The translations under genes and the position numbers were made by a program. DNA of 64,000 bases, from NCBI GenBank assembly GCA_017451645.1, contig JAFTNZ010000021.1, positions 1-64,000 on the forward strand. Direction: 5' to 3'. Under the pieces are notes generated by a model. That model had not been told where the DNA came from. It saw only the letters and a program-made list of their open reading frames with translations, and made no database searches. Positions 27,604 through 35,427 of this stretch are shown here, piece after piece (position 1 is the stretch's first letter; the number at the start of each line of letters is the position of its first letter). This DNA comes from Bacteroidaceae bacterium. Its GTDB lineage: Bacteria > Bacteroidota > Bacteroidia > Bacteroidales > Bacteroidaceae.

Positions 27604-27748
27604 ACGATTTACAATTTACAAAGTACAATTCATTTACAATTTACAAAGTACAATTTCAAGTGCCATATACTCCATATACAAGGTCCTTGTCGGTTAGTTG
27701 ATGACTGACAAATGGATTTGTACATTGTACATGGTAAATTGTAAATGT
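27604..27748. repeat. AT-rich repeat cluster, copy B
   Basis: A 25-base direct repeat (ATTTACAATTTACAAAGTAC... at 27607-27630 and again at 27632-27655) is followed by an inverted relative, GTACATGGTAAATTGTAAATG (27727-27747). It resembles the element at 14699-14768. The fill between truA and the DUF5715 gene is otherwise empty. Confidence 0.65.
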
Positions 27749-27750
27749 AT

Positions 27751-28425
27751 TTATCTTGCCGTGATGTGGAAGCAACCTTGTTTCAGTTCATATTTTACGT
27801 AGCAATCACCCTGTTTCTTCAAGTCGCGCAGACACTCGGCCAACACCATCTTCAGAGTATCTGTCCCCACCTCTTGCATCGGACGACCTTCCGGGTCAAG
27901 TATTTGTTCGAAGCGTTTATAGCTGATGTCGAATGTCGTACCGTAGCGGTGAGCTGACTTGGAGGTGGCATTGACATTTCCTCTTTGCAACCGCTTCACA
28001 TCTGCGTTTGTGCGCAACACAGAGGTGACGATGAACTTGTACGGATTCAGTCCTTTGTTGGCTAACGAATCTCTGAATCCGGTTGCTAAATTTTCCAACA
28101 GAGTGTTCGCTTTAGGCACTAAGTAAGGAATAGAGTGAGTCAGTGAATCGAGCCGGTAGGTGTCGCAAGTCTTCACCAAGGTCAGTGAACGGGTCATCAT
28201 TTCAGCCGCTTCACGATTTTCTATAGGATTGATACCTATAGATCTTGCTGCTGCCAAATGGGTATCATTCAAATCGTTGAAACTTCGCTTGTAGCTGACC
28301 ACCCCGTGAATGTTTCGTGGCTCATTCATCTTCATGGATTTCTCTTTCTGTTTACAGCTTTCTGTCAGACCAACGGCCATAAAGAGGCTTACTCCTAACA
28401 GAATGTATTTTGTTAATTTTCTCAT
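27751..28425 (-). CDS. DUF5715-family protein, LAS peptidase-like
   Basis: 224 residues from MRKLTKYILLGVSLFMAVGL (start 28425), with a lipoprotein-like ESC after the hydrophobic stretch. The C-terminal half contains SAHRYGTTFDISY and GCFHITAR, which fit the SxHxxGxxxD and final His ligands of LAS (VanY/D,D-carboxypeptidase type) zinc peptidases. A peptidoglycan substrate is likely by analogy but unproven. A -7 box (28452-28445) lies just upstream of the start. Confidence 0.75.
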   Translation of the reverse strand: MRKLTKYILLGVSLFMAVGLTESCKQKEKSMKMNEPRNIHGVVSYKRSFNDLNDTHLAAARSIGINPIENREAAEMMTRSLTLVKTCDTYRLDSLTHSIPYLVPKANTLLENLATGFRDSLANKGLNPYKFIVTSVLRTNADVKRLQRGNVNATSKSAHRYGTTFDISYKRFEQILDPEGRPMQEVGTDTLKMVLAECLRDLKKQGDCYVKYELKQGCFHITAR

Positions 28426-28500
28426 ATTGCCATTCAATTTGGTGCAAAGATAGTATTTTAAACCGATATAGACACTCTAAATGAGCAAGTTTCTGTCTCT

Positions 28501-29898
28501 TCACGCATAACTATGCATTCCTCCGAGGAAAAAGTTGACACCGAAGTAAGTGATGAGTACCGAGAGAAAAGCCACAATCAGATAGATATGAAAAAATCTC
28601 GGTTGTCTGAACCATGGTAGGGAGACTCCGTGCAGAGGCAAGGCATAGATGAGCAAGGTGATGAGCGCCCACACCTCTTTGGGGTCCCATCCCCAATAAC
28701 GCCCCCACGAGACATTGGCCCACACGGCACCGATGAAAATGCCTGCCGTCAGAAGGAACACGGCCGGATAGAGCAACAGGCGGCTATAGGTCATCAATTG
28801 CTCCGCCTCGCGTGGCAGACAGAGTGCCCACACACCATTCAACAGGATGAAGGCAAACAAGGCATACGCCATCATGATGACCGACACATGAAGACTCAGC
28901 CACGGAGAGACGAGCACAGGCATGAGTGGGGTAATCTGTGGATTCATCTGTCCCAAGTAGGCTACCAATAACGTAAATCCCGAAAGCAGGAAACCGAAGC
29001 CCAATGCCGGACGAAAACGGCGGGACATGAAGAGGGCAAATATCATGATACAGAGAGCCAGGAATTGCATTGTTTCATACCCATTGCTCAAAGGGATGCG
29101 CCCGCCTATGTACCACCTGAGCAGATAGCCGGTAAGGTGGAAAAGAAGGGCGGTCCCCATCCCAACCTTCCCCCAGGGGAAGGAGCAGATACTCAGGTAT
29201 AAAGGACATTTTACGCCCCTCCCTTGTGGAGGGGTATGGGGGAGGGTCCGGAAAGCCAGTAAAAGTATCCCCATCGTCAGGTTGAACATGAAGAGGATTT
29301 TCGTGAATGGGATAGTGTTGTAGAGCAATTCTGCCTTCAGTTCTGTATCGCTCAGTGGTTCGACACTTCCGTCCGTGGGAAGCGGGTGGATGAGAGTGCC
29401 GTTTTGCAACATCATCACCAAAGCTACCTTTTCATCCGTTTCGATGATGGCTTTTTGGAGGGGTGTTGGTTTTCCTCCGTCGGTATTTGGCTTCCACCAT
29501 TTCCTCAGGCGATAGTCATCCTGAACAAACAGGTCCACCATGCGGGCATAGTTCCCCCTTACCCCTAATTTTGACCTCAATTCAGCATTCTTTATCTTGA
29601 TGGCCGGCACGTATGCCCACTCTTTGGGATAGCGTTGCCAACTGAGGAGTATCTGTTCGGGTGTAAGGCCGCTGAAAGAATCCTTGCCATAGAGTTTCTT
29701 CACAAAATCACGGGCTAAGGTGTTCAGAGGCACCACACGGTCGTGGTAAATCACCTGCATCCCGACTTTTTCTTCTGCTTCCTCGAGGGGGACGATGCTG
29801 AGTTTCTTTGTGCCTTGGGCAAAGGCCGTGGTGGCAAGAACTATAAGAGCTACGAGTAACGAGTAACGAGTGATAAGTGATTTTTTGTTTCCTTTCAT
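28501..29898 (-). CDS. ccsA: Cytochrome c biogenesis protein CcsA
   Basis: 465 residues. A signal-like start and a periplasmic domain (25-190) are followed by a polytopic CcsA domain with the haem-handling motif WGRYWGWDPKEVWAL and conserved His residues (MNP...LHVS, PLHGVS). It joins haem to apocytochromes at CxxCH together with the ResB/Ccs1 partner encoded seven bases upstream. Residues about 217-249 (with TPPQGRG and SFPWGKVGMG) come from an in-frame palindromic repeat, located in a loop between membrane helices. The cytochromes of this cluster are the likely clients. Confidence 0.9.
   Translation of the reverse strand: MKGNKKSLITRYSLLVALIVLATTAFAQGTKKLSIVPLEEAEEKVGMQVIYHDRVVPLNTLARDFVKKLYGKDSFSGLTPEQILLSWQRYPKEWAYVPAIKIKNAELRSKLGVRGNYARMVDLFVQDDYRLRKWWKPNTDGGKPTPLQKAIIETDEKVALVMMLQNGTLIHPLPTDGSVEPLSDTELKAELLYNTIPFTKILFMFNLTMGILLLAFRTLPHTPPQGRGVKCPLYLSICSFPWGKVGMGTALLFHLTGYLLRWYIGGRIPLSNGYETMQFLALCIMIFALFMSRRFRPALGFGFLLSGFTLLVAYLGQMNPQITPLMPVLVSPWLSLHVSVIMMAYALFAFILLNGVWALCLPREAEQLMTYSRLLLYPAVFLLTAGIFIGAVWANVSWGRYWGWDPKEVWALITLLIYALPLHGVSLPWFRQPRFFHIYLIVAFLSVLITYFGVNFFLGGMHSYA
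29152..29249. repeat. GC-rich two-hairpin element inside ccsA
   Basis: Two hairpin units, CCTTCCCCCAGGGGAAGG (29166-29183) and CCCCTCCCTTGTGGAGGGG (29216-29234), joined by about 30 AT-rich bases and bounded by GGTCCCC and GGAGGGTCC. It aligns almost end to end with the copy at 40478-40580 and stays in frame with ccsA. Confidence 0.8.
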
Positions 29899-29905
29899 AA
29901 TTTTG

Positions 29906-30745
29906 TCATTTCTTATCTGCGCAATCTGTATCTGAGAAATCAGTGCCGCATGGTCTCCCCTCCCTTCTGGGGAGGGTCAGGGAGGGGCCACTCGTAGCTT
30001 TCTTCAATAATCTTCTGAATCCTCCGTGCGGATGCACCATCACTCCTATCATGGCTATGAGCAGCAGGAGGTAGCCTGTATAGGTGAGGCCCGTCCCCCA
30101 CGGATCGTAATTTACACTCAGCCATGTGCCCCGTCCGTCCTCGTCGTAGGACGATTGATAGAAACGGTATCCTTGATGGTCGAGGGGCGTGTTCATGGAG
30201 ATGAGCAGACCCTCCCCATCCCTCCCTGTGAGGGAGGGAGATTGAATGTGTTGACTACCCACAAGTCCTCTCTTGTAGGGAGGATTTAGGTGGGTCTCTA
30301 TCTCCACCCTGCTCACATAATCTGCCGGAGCCTCTGTGCCTGGATAATACTCGATGTAGAAGGTGTCGAGTGTGAGGGTAAAAGGGATATTGTGCATCAA
30401 ACGACTCTCCCCCTCCATGTATTGGAAGGAGCGTTCGCCTTGGCGCAGGTGCATGATTCCTTTGCTACTTGTCAGGTAGGTGGTCAGTGCTCCTGCCAAG
30501 ATGACGAGGAAGGAAAAGTGCAGAAGAAATTTTGGCCACGGTTGAAAAATCTTTTTCTCTGATAAGGAAAAAATCACAAGCACTCCAAGTACCCCCCACA
30601 ATACCATGAAGGGTACAGAGTGATAGATGTGCTCCGTCACAAAGGCGATGCCTTGCGCGTACTCTACCAGAGTGGCTACGGCCAACACCATGGTGAGCAG
30701 GATGTAGAGGGCGAGGATTGTTGTTTTGAGTATAGCTCTTGCCAT
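29906..30745 (-). CDS. ResB/Ccs1-like cytochrome c biogenesis protein
   Basis: 279 residues from MARAILKTTILALYILL (start 30745, four bases after the Rid gene stop). Three N-terminal membrane helices, a periplasmic part and a last helix (TGYLLLLIAMIGVMV) followed by HPHGGFRR fit the short Bacteroidetes ResB form. It partners CcsA in haem attachment. Two repeat elements are inserted in frame: residues about 150-180 (NPPYKRG..., SPSLTGRDGEG) and 253-265 (SGPSLTLPRREGR). Confidence 0.82.
   Translation of the reverse strand: MARAILKTTILALYILLTMVLAVATLVEYAQGIAFVTEHIYHSVPFMVLWGVLGVLVIFSLSEKKIFQPWPKFLLHFSFLVILAGALTTYLTSSKGIMHLRQGERSFQYMEGESRLMHNIPFTLTLDTFYIEYYPGTEAPADYVSRVEIETHLNPPYKRGLVGSQHIQSPSLTGRDGEGLLISMNTPLDHQGYRFYQSSYDEDGRGTWLSVNYDPWGTGLTYTGYLLLLIAMIGVMVHPHGGFRRLLKKATSGPSLTLPRREGRPCGTDFSDTDCADKK
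29952..29989. repeat. GC-rich palindromic element in the ResB gene, half copy
   Basis: GGTCTCCCCTCCC...GGGGAGGG...GGAGGGGCC, a single hairpin unit of the same family, encoding PSLTLPRREGR near the C-terminus. Confidence 0.7.
30206..30296. repeat. GC-rich two-hairpin element in the ResB gene
   Basis: AGACCC (30206) and GGGTCT (30291-30296) bound two hairpins (CCCTCCCTGTGAGGGAGGG near 30220 and CCTCTCTTGTAGGGAGG near 30266). It is more diverged than the ccsA copy but has the same layout and is in frame. Confidence 0.75.
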
Positions 30746-30749
30746 TTGG

Positions 30750-31877
30750 TTATAATGCCGCAAAGTTTGCATTCTCTACCTGCTTCACCGCCATACACTC
30801 CATCTCGATGAGCCAACCGGGTCGGCAGACGGGGGCAAGGAGAAAGACGGTGGGGTGGTTAGGGAAGCGCTCTTCGTACATTTGGCGCACCACGGCATAA
30901 TCGGCTACATCACGCAAATAGACGATAAGGTGTGCGACATCGTCGTAGGTACATCCAGCCTCGGCCAGCAGCATTTCTACATTTTCCCACATGCGGAGGG
31001 TCTGTTGGCGGATGTTGCCCGGATGCATCACTTCGCCCCGGTTGTTGATGCTGGCAGTGCCCGAGATGAACACATGGCGGCGGTCGCCATAGTCGATGCG
31101 TGTGCCCCGTTCGAAGCTGACACCGTACTCATAGGTAGGGTTGAGGTGTGTGGGGGCATAGAGGTAGCTCATTTGGCCTGGTTGCAAGCCACTGATGGCA
31201 TAGGCATCCATTTGCACCGTCACATTCGGGTCGGCGTGGCGGCCTGCAATGCCTGTGCTGGAAATGAAGTGGGTCTTATCCGTAAGGTTTTGTGTCACAA
31301 ACACCTCGTTGCGTGCTTTTACCAGGCCTGCATAGTTGACGTCCACATTCTGTACGAAAAACCATGTGCGTACACAATGGTCGGCCAAACGGCATCCTTG
31401 CTCGGTAAGGCGCAAAACGTAGTCATTGAGTAAAAGCCGTGTCTGATACTCCGAAGTGGCTGCACGGTTGAAGGAACTTCCTGTCCAGAGGTGACGATAG
31501 GCGCCATGGGCGACTTCATGGATACCTCCAGGGTACGAGCGCGTAGTCACATCTGTCATCAGGTAAGCCCATAGAGCAATCTTTGTCCCATCCAACGGAG
31601 GTTGTTCCACTAAAGAGAGGGCGCAGTCTGTCGTTTCCATCAGGAGTGCCATCAGATAATCGGCCTGATTGGCCGCGTCGCTCAGAAAAAAGCGTTTGAA
31701 GACGGCCACGGCTCCGGCGGCCTTCGTCTGCAACAGTTCCTCATAGGCTGTCAATAGGGCTGCCACCTGCTCCTCGTAGGTGAGTGTGGGGTCGGTGATA
31801 TGAATCATAGCATGATACTCCGCAACCTGTCCGTGCTCTCCAAACTTGAATAATTCTATTGATGTCTTTTTCTGCAT
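30750..31877 (-). CDS. Large Rid-family (YjgF-like) protein
   Basis: 375 residues, much longer than a single Rid domain (about 130). The C-terminal 130 residues (DRRHVFISGTASINNRGEV, TLRMWENVEMLLAEAG, YEERFPNHPTVFLLAPV, IEMECMAV) match the YjgF/YER057c fold. The N-terminal part with an inserted WFFVQNVDV...ARNEVF region resembles the two-domain chorismatase/FkbO-like architecture. Rid proteins hydrolyse reactive enamines or imines; this one's substrate is unknown. It sits between the cytochrome lipoprotein and resB genes (12 and 4 base gaps). Confidence 0.75.
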   Translation of the reverse strand: MQKKTSIELFKFGEHGQVAEYHAMIHITDPTLTYEEQVAALLTAYEELLQTKAAGAVAVFKRFFLSDAANQADYLMALLMETTDCALSLVEQPPLDGTKIALWAYLMTDVTTRSYPGGIHEVAHGAYRHLWTGSSFNRAATSEYQTRLLLNDYVLRLTEQGCRLADHCVRTWFFVQNVDVNYAGLVKARNEVFVTQNLTDKTHFISSTGIAGRHADPNVTVQMDAYAISGLQPGQMSYLYAPTHLNPTYEYGVSFERGTRIDYGDRRHVFISGTASINNRGEVMHPGNIRQQTLRMWENVEMLLAEAGCTYDDVAHLIVYLRDVADYAVVRQMYEERFPNHPTVFLLAPVCRPGWLIEMECMAVKQVENANFAAL

Positions 31878-31889
31878 ATCCTTTTGTTT

Positions 31890-32594
31890 CTATCGCTCCT
31901 TTTCTTCGTTTATCCAATCTCTTACCACACCCTTCAGTGTTGGCGACATCACCATATTCGAGTGGTCTTGCCTCCACGTAGTGCTGATGTCTGTGTCTAT
32001 TGTCTGGTAGAGGAGGCTGGAAGCCGCTTTTCCTGGGTTGACCAGCAACATTCCCTCTACCAGTTGCGAGGGTTTCCCCATCAGGGCATCGTAGCTTTTC
32101 CCACTTGTCAGGTAGAGTCCGCCTCCGGCAAAAGTGCTGGCTCCGTGGCAACTGACGCAGGTGGTGTTGAACAATTGCTCTTGTATGGTGGCATACATGC
32201 CCACATCCATTGTGCCCACTTCCAGACGGATTGTGTCCGTGGTGTTCAGGTCGGCTTGCCGGAAAGTGAGGATACGCTTGCGCAGACGGTTGGTCACGCA
32301 AAATTCCACTTCGGTCACTTCATCAGGAATCCCCGACAATATGGTGGAAACCTGTCCGTCTGCCGACACCTGCACGTCTTTGGTGATGATGGCAAAGTCA
32401 TTGTTTTCGGCAAATCCGGCCACTACCACATCATAGCCTTCCGCCCAATTGCCGACACCGGTCAGTTGCCCGGTCAGTTTGGCCACACGCCCTGCTTCGG
32501 GGATGGCTATCTGGTCTTCATAGAGGCGTCCGTCGTCGCACGAAACCCCTGCCATCCCTAAGAAAAGGAGACCTGTTATATATTGTTTCTTCAT
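31890..32594 (-). CDS. Cytochrome c-type lipoprotein
   Basis: 234 residues. A lipobox-like GVSC (residue 19) follows the signal MKKQYITGLLFLGMA. One haem site CVSCH (residues about 146-150) lies in a C-terminal cytochrome-like region with a candidate axial Met in NMVMSP. The N-terminal half is beta-rich. It probably hands electrons between the envelope and the di-haem protein of this cluster (inference). It has its own promoter in the gap after the porin gene. Confidence 0.82.
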   Translation of the reverse strand: MKKQYITGLLFLGMAGVSCDDGRLYEDQIAIPEAGRVAKLTGQLTGVGNWAEGYDVVVAGFAENNDFAIITKDVQVSADGQVSTILSGIPDEVTEVEFCVTNRLRKRILTFRQADLNTTDTIRLEVGTMDVGMYATIQEQLFNTTCVSCHGASTFAGGGLYLTSGKSYDALMGKPSQLVEGMLLVNPGKAASSLLYQTIDTDISTTWRQDHSNMVMSPTLKGVVRDWINEEKER

Positions 32595-32607
32595 TATTTT
32601 AAGCTTA

Positions 32608-32639
32608 CAAAATTACACAATATCTTGGAATTCTACAAA
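32608..32639 (-). promoter_or_regulatory. Internal promoter for cytochrome-Rid-resB-ccsA
   Basis: On the minus strand TTTG (32639-32636), exactly 20 bases, TAATTTTG (32615-32608). It lies between the porin stop and the cytochrome gene, so the downstream four genes can be expressed apart from the imelysin genes. Confidence 0.7.
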
Positions 32640-32642
32640 CTT

Positions 32643-33854
32643 TTAGAACGAATATTGCAACTGTACGATGCCCGTGTGGGTGGAAAGCCCCAAATTGTCG
32701 TTGTCACGGTCGAGCTGGTCCTCATGTCCCGTGCGGCCAATGTACTGGTACATGGCCTGTAACTTCAGGTTGCAGTTCTTGAAGAAGTAGTTCACACCCA
32801 CGGCGGGCATATTCAGGAAACCGTCGGTGTCGATGCCGTTTCGGTTCATGAAGTCGTAGCGCAAGGCGGCTTGCACGCGGGGAGCCACGAAGTATCCGCC
32901 TTGTACGTATCCGCCAAGGAAGTCGTACGTGTCGTCAATCTTCTGGCGGTCGGTGAAACTCACGTTCATATAATAAACCTCGGCGGCCAGATAGAGCTTG
33001 TTCTTGAGCATGGCAAACTCAAGTCCTGCACGATAGTCGTTGGTGCTTTCGCTCTCGCTCTCCACATTCATGGAGGTAGAGACACCCAGCATCCATTTGT
33101 CTTCGTTCAGGCGGTTGGGGTTACCCTGTGTGGCGGGCATCACTCCCTTGGGCATGAAGGTCAGGCGTCCGGCATAGAGGAGCGAGGGGATGTGCCAGTC
33201 GTCGCTCAGCGTCTTGGTGGCCGAGTTCACCGATGCGCCCGTGCCATTCCATATTCCCACCTGATAGCCGAACTTCTTTGACATCATACCATGAAGTTCT
33301 ACACCCAGGTCGAAGCCCATACCTATGCTGGGAGTGACGGCATTGAGCGAGTGGGGGAGGATGACCGATGAGGTGAGCGACGTGGGCAGGGCCGGCATCA
33401 GCGTCTCGCCCAACGTGGTGAGGTAAGCGTGGCTGAAGGGTGTCTTGAACTTACCCGCACGGATGGCCATGCTTTTGCTCAGTTGTACATCAAACCACGC
33501 CTGTTGGAGCATGCCTCCACCCGAAGAAGAGGCATTGATGCAGAGGTTGAAAGTCACCCGTCCGAAGGCTTTACCCGTAAATCCCAACACGGCATACGGG
33601 ATGGCAAATCCGGAGTTGGCCACATTGTCCTGATTGTAGGCTTTGTCCAATCCCTCATCGTCGTACCAGCGGTAGTTGGCCGATGTCTGTACCAGCAGGT
33701 AGGGTTTGAACACAAAATCACCTTTCTTTGTCTCGATGGCGAATCCTTCACGTCCGGCCAGCGACACTACGCCATTCTCCGTGTCGGCCTCGTATTGTGC
33801 CATGGCACCCGTAGCGAGGGTGGCGAACATGGCTGAAAGCAGTATTTTTTTCAT
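32643..33854 (-). CDS. Outer-membrane porin of the cytochrome/imelysin operon
   Basis: 403 residues: signal peptide (MKKILLSAMFATLATGAMAQ), alternating beta-strands, final residue Phe (VQLQYSF) as in outer-membrane barrels. Motifs such as RAGKFKTPFSHAYL resemble the phosphate-selective porin O/P family. The substrate is uncertain; its neighbours suggest an iron- or metal-related ligand. It is 9 bases after the di-haem gene. Confidence 0.8.
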   Translation of the reverse strand: MKKILLSAMFATLATGAMAQYEADTENGVVSLAGREGFAIETKKGDFVFKPYLLVQTSANYRWYDDEGLDKAYNQDNVANSGFAIPYAVLGFTGKAFGRVTFNLCINASSSGGGMLQQAWFDVQLSKSMAIRAGKFKTPFSHAYLTTLGETLMPALPTSLTSSVILPHSLNAVTPSIGMGFDLGVELHGMMSKKFGYQVGIWNGTGASVNSATKTLSDDWHIPSLLYAGRLTFMPKGVMPATQGNPNRLNEDKWMLGVSTSMNVESESESTNDYRAGLEFAMLKNKLYLAAEVYYMNVSFTDRQKIDDTYDFLGGYVQGGYFVAPRVQAALRYDFMNRNGIDTDGFLNMPAVGVNYFFKNCNLKLQAMYQYIGRTGHEDQLDRDNDNLGLSTHTGIVQLQYSF

Positions 33855-33863
33855 ATTTTTTTC

Positions 33864-35294
33864 TTACAATGATTCCAAAAACTTTATCAACGCATCGCGG
33901 TCTTTCTTGGGCATCTGCTTGAAGAGGTTCTTCGATGCCTCTCCTTCGCCACCGTGCCACATGATGGCCTCCAGCAGGTTGCGTGCACGTCCGTCGTGCA
34001 GGAAGTAGGTGTGTCCGTTCACCTTCTCCTGAAGTCCGATGCCCCACAGGGGAGTGGTGCGCCATTCGTTGCCTCGTGCAAGCCCGCTCACATAGTTGTC
34101 GTTGAGGCCCACACCCATAATCTCCGACCCCATGTCGTGGAGCAGGAAGTCGCTGTAGGGGTGTATCGTCTGTCCGCCCAACCAGGGGAGTCCTGTGCCA
34201 TTCAGCAGATTGGTGCCTCGTGGTTTGGTGTGTAGGGTCGTCACATGGCAGAGGTGGCATTTGGCCTGATAGAACATCTCCTCGCCACGCTTCACCGTAG
34301 GGTCGTTCACGTTTCGGCGGGCAGGCACTCCCAAGGCTTGCATGTAGAGGTCCACATCCTCCATGTCTTCGGTGTTGATGTCCAGCTGGTCGTAGGCGAG
34401 CCCCATCATACTTCCGCCTTGCATCTGGCTTTGTCCTTCGCAGATTTCTTCAGGATAGCGGCTATTGGTGACACCCATGTCGCTACTGAATCCCAACTCC
34501 ACGGTGAGGTCGGCATGTTGCGCCTTGTTGCCCGAAAGACCGAGCGAGAGCACTCCGCGCTCCATGATGTAGTTGGCCCGTCCGCTGATGCCATATTCGG
34601 GATAGTTGCTTTGTGCGGCCAGCTTTTCAATCTCTTGCGGATCGACGGCCATCATCTGCCCCATACCCACGTGACGGAGGGGGATGCGCACCGTGCAGAA
34701 GAGGTCTTCCGGAGCTACCGAGTCGGCATACCATTCGGTGATTTCATACTCCGGATAACAGAGTTCATACTCTTCTCCATCGGGGAAGGCGAAGGTCTCA
34801 TATTTGAGCGAAGTTTTCAGTTTTCCTTCGGCTTCTATTCCGTAGATGGCCTGGTCGTGAATCACACGCCCGTAGTCTTGGAAGAAGGCTCCGTTCTTGC
34901 GGGTGACATAAATGAGCATGGCCGAGAAGCCATAGCTGCCCGACCCGCCTTCGCTCCACAGAGCCGGACGCGTACGTCCCGCATTGCGATGGCAACTTCC
35001 ACAAGAATATCCCGCATACACCGGACCCAGTCCTCCACCTTCGCCGTTGGAGGTGGTGCGTATGTCGTCGTAAAGTCCGTCGCCCGAATAGAAACGGCTC
35101 AGGTAAGAGCCCGATAGCCAGTCGGCGGGCGAGTCGTATGCTTTGGAGGAGTTGACGAAAATGGTAGCCGTGCCGGCAGACAGGGCATATCCGTCGGGTA
35201 CTACGATGTCCCGTACATCCATTCCGTCGTCCTCGCAGGCAGTCAAGGCCATCAGTGCGGCCAAAGCAGTCAAGTTTAACAGTTTTCTTTTCAT
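33864..35294 (-). CDS. Di-haem oxidoreductase (thiol oxidoreductase-like, DUF1111)
   Basis: 476 residues with a lipoprotein signal (ALMALTACEDDG). Two haem-binding sites are visible: CGSCH (residue about 98) and CHLCH (about 346). The ends GGEGEASKNLFKQMPKKDRDALIKFLESL and DAFLLHDMGSE-like text match the putative thiol oxidoreductase/peroxidase family that often travels with imelysins. It should need CcsBA for haem attachment, which is encoded downstream. Confidence 0.88.
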   Translation of the reverse strand: MKRKLLNLTALAALMALTACEDDGMDVRDIVVPDGYALSAGTATIFVNSSKAYDSPADWLSGSYLSRFYSGDGLYDDIRTTSNGEGGGLGPVYAGYSCGSCHRNAGRTRPALWSEGGSGSYGFSAMLIYVTRKNGAFFQDYGRVIHDQAIYGIEAEGKLKTSLKYETFAFPDGEEYELCYPEYEITEWYADSVAPEDLFCTVRIPLRHVGMGQMMAVDPQEIEKLAAQSNYPEYGISGRANYIMERGVLSLGLSGNKAQHADLTVELGFSSDMGVTNSRYPEEICEGQSQMQGGSMMGLAYDQLDINTEDMEDVDLYMQALGVPARRNVNDPTVKRGEEMFYQAKCHLCHVTTLHTKPRGTNLLNGTGLPWLGGQTIHPYSDFLLHDMGSEIMGVGLNDNYVSGLARGNEWRTTPLWGIGLQEKVNGHTYFLHDGRARNLLEAIMWHGGEGEASKNLFKQMPKKDRDALIKFLESL

Positions 35295-35427
35295 CGTTTC
35301 CTTTTTTTACTTCAATAGGCACATCCCATGTTACCCCGAGGGGGGAGACACAGGATGCGCCCAACCTTTATGTTTTTTCTACTGACAGGTATGGATGCCC
35401 GTCAGGAATCCGAGTCGAGTCGTTCCC

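Noticed and set aside
34245-35117. 290-codon plus-strand open frame over the di-haem gene
   Set aside because: Antisense shadow in GC-richer sequence; the minus-strand gene has two CxxCH sites and a lipoprotein signal.
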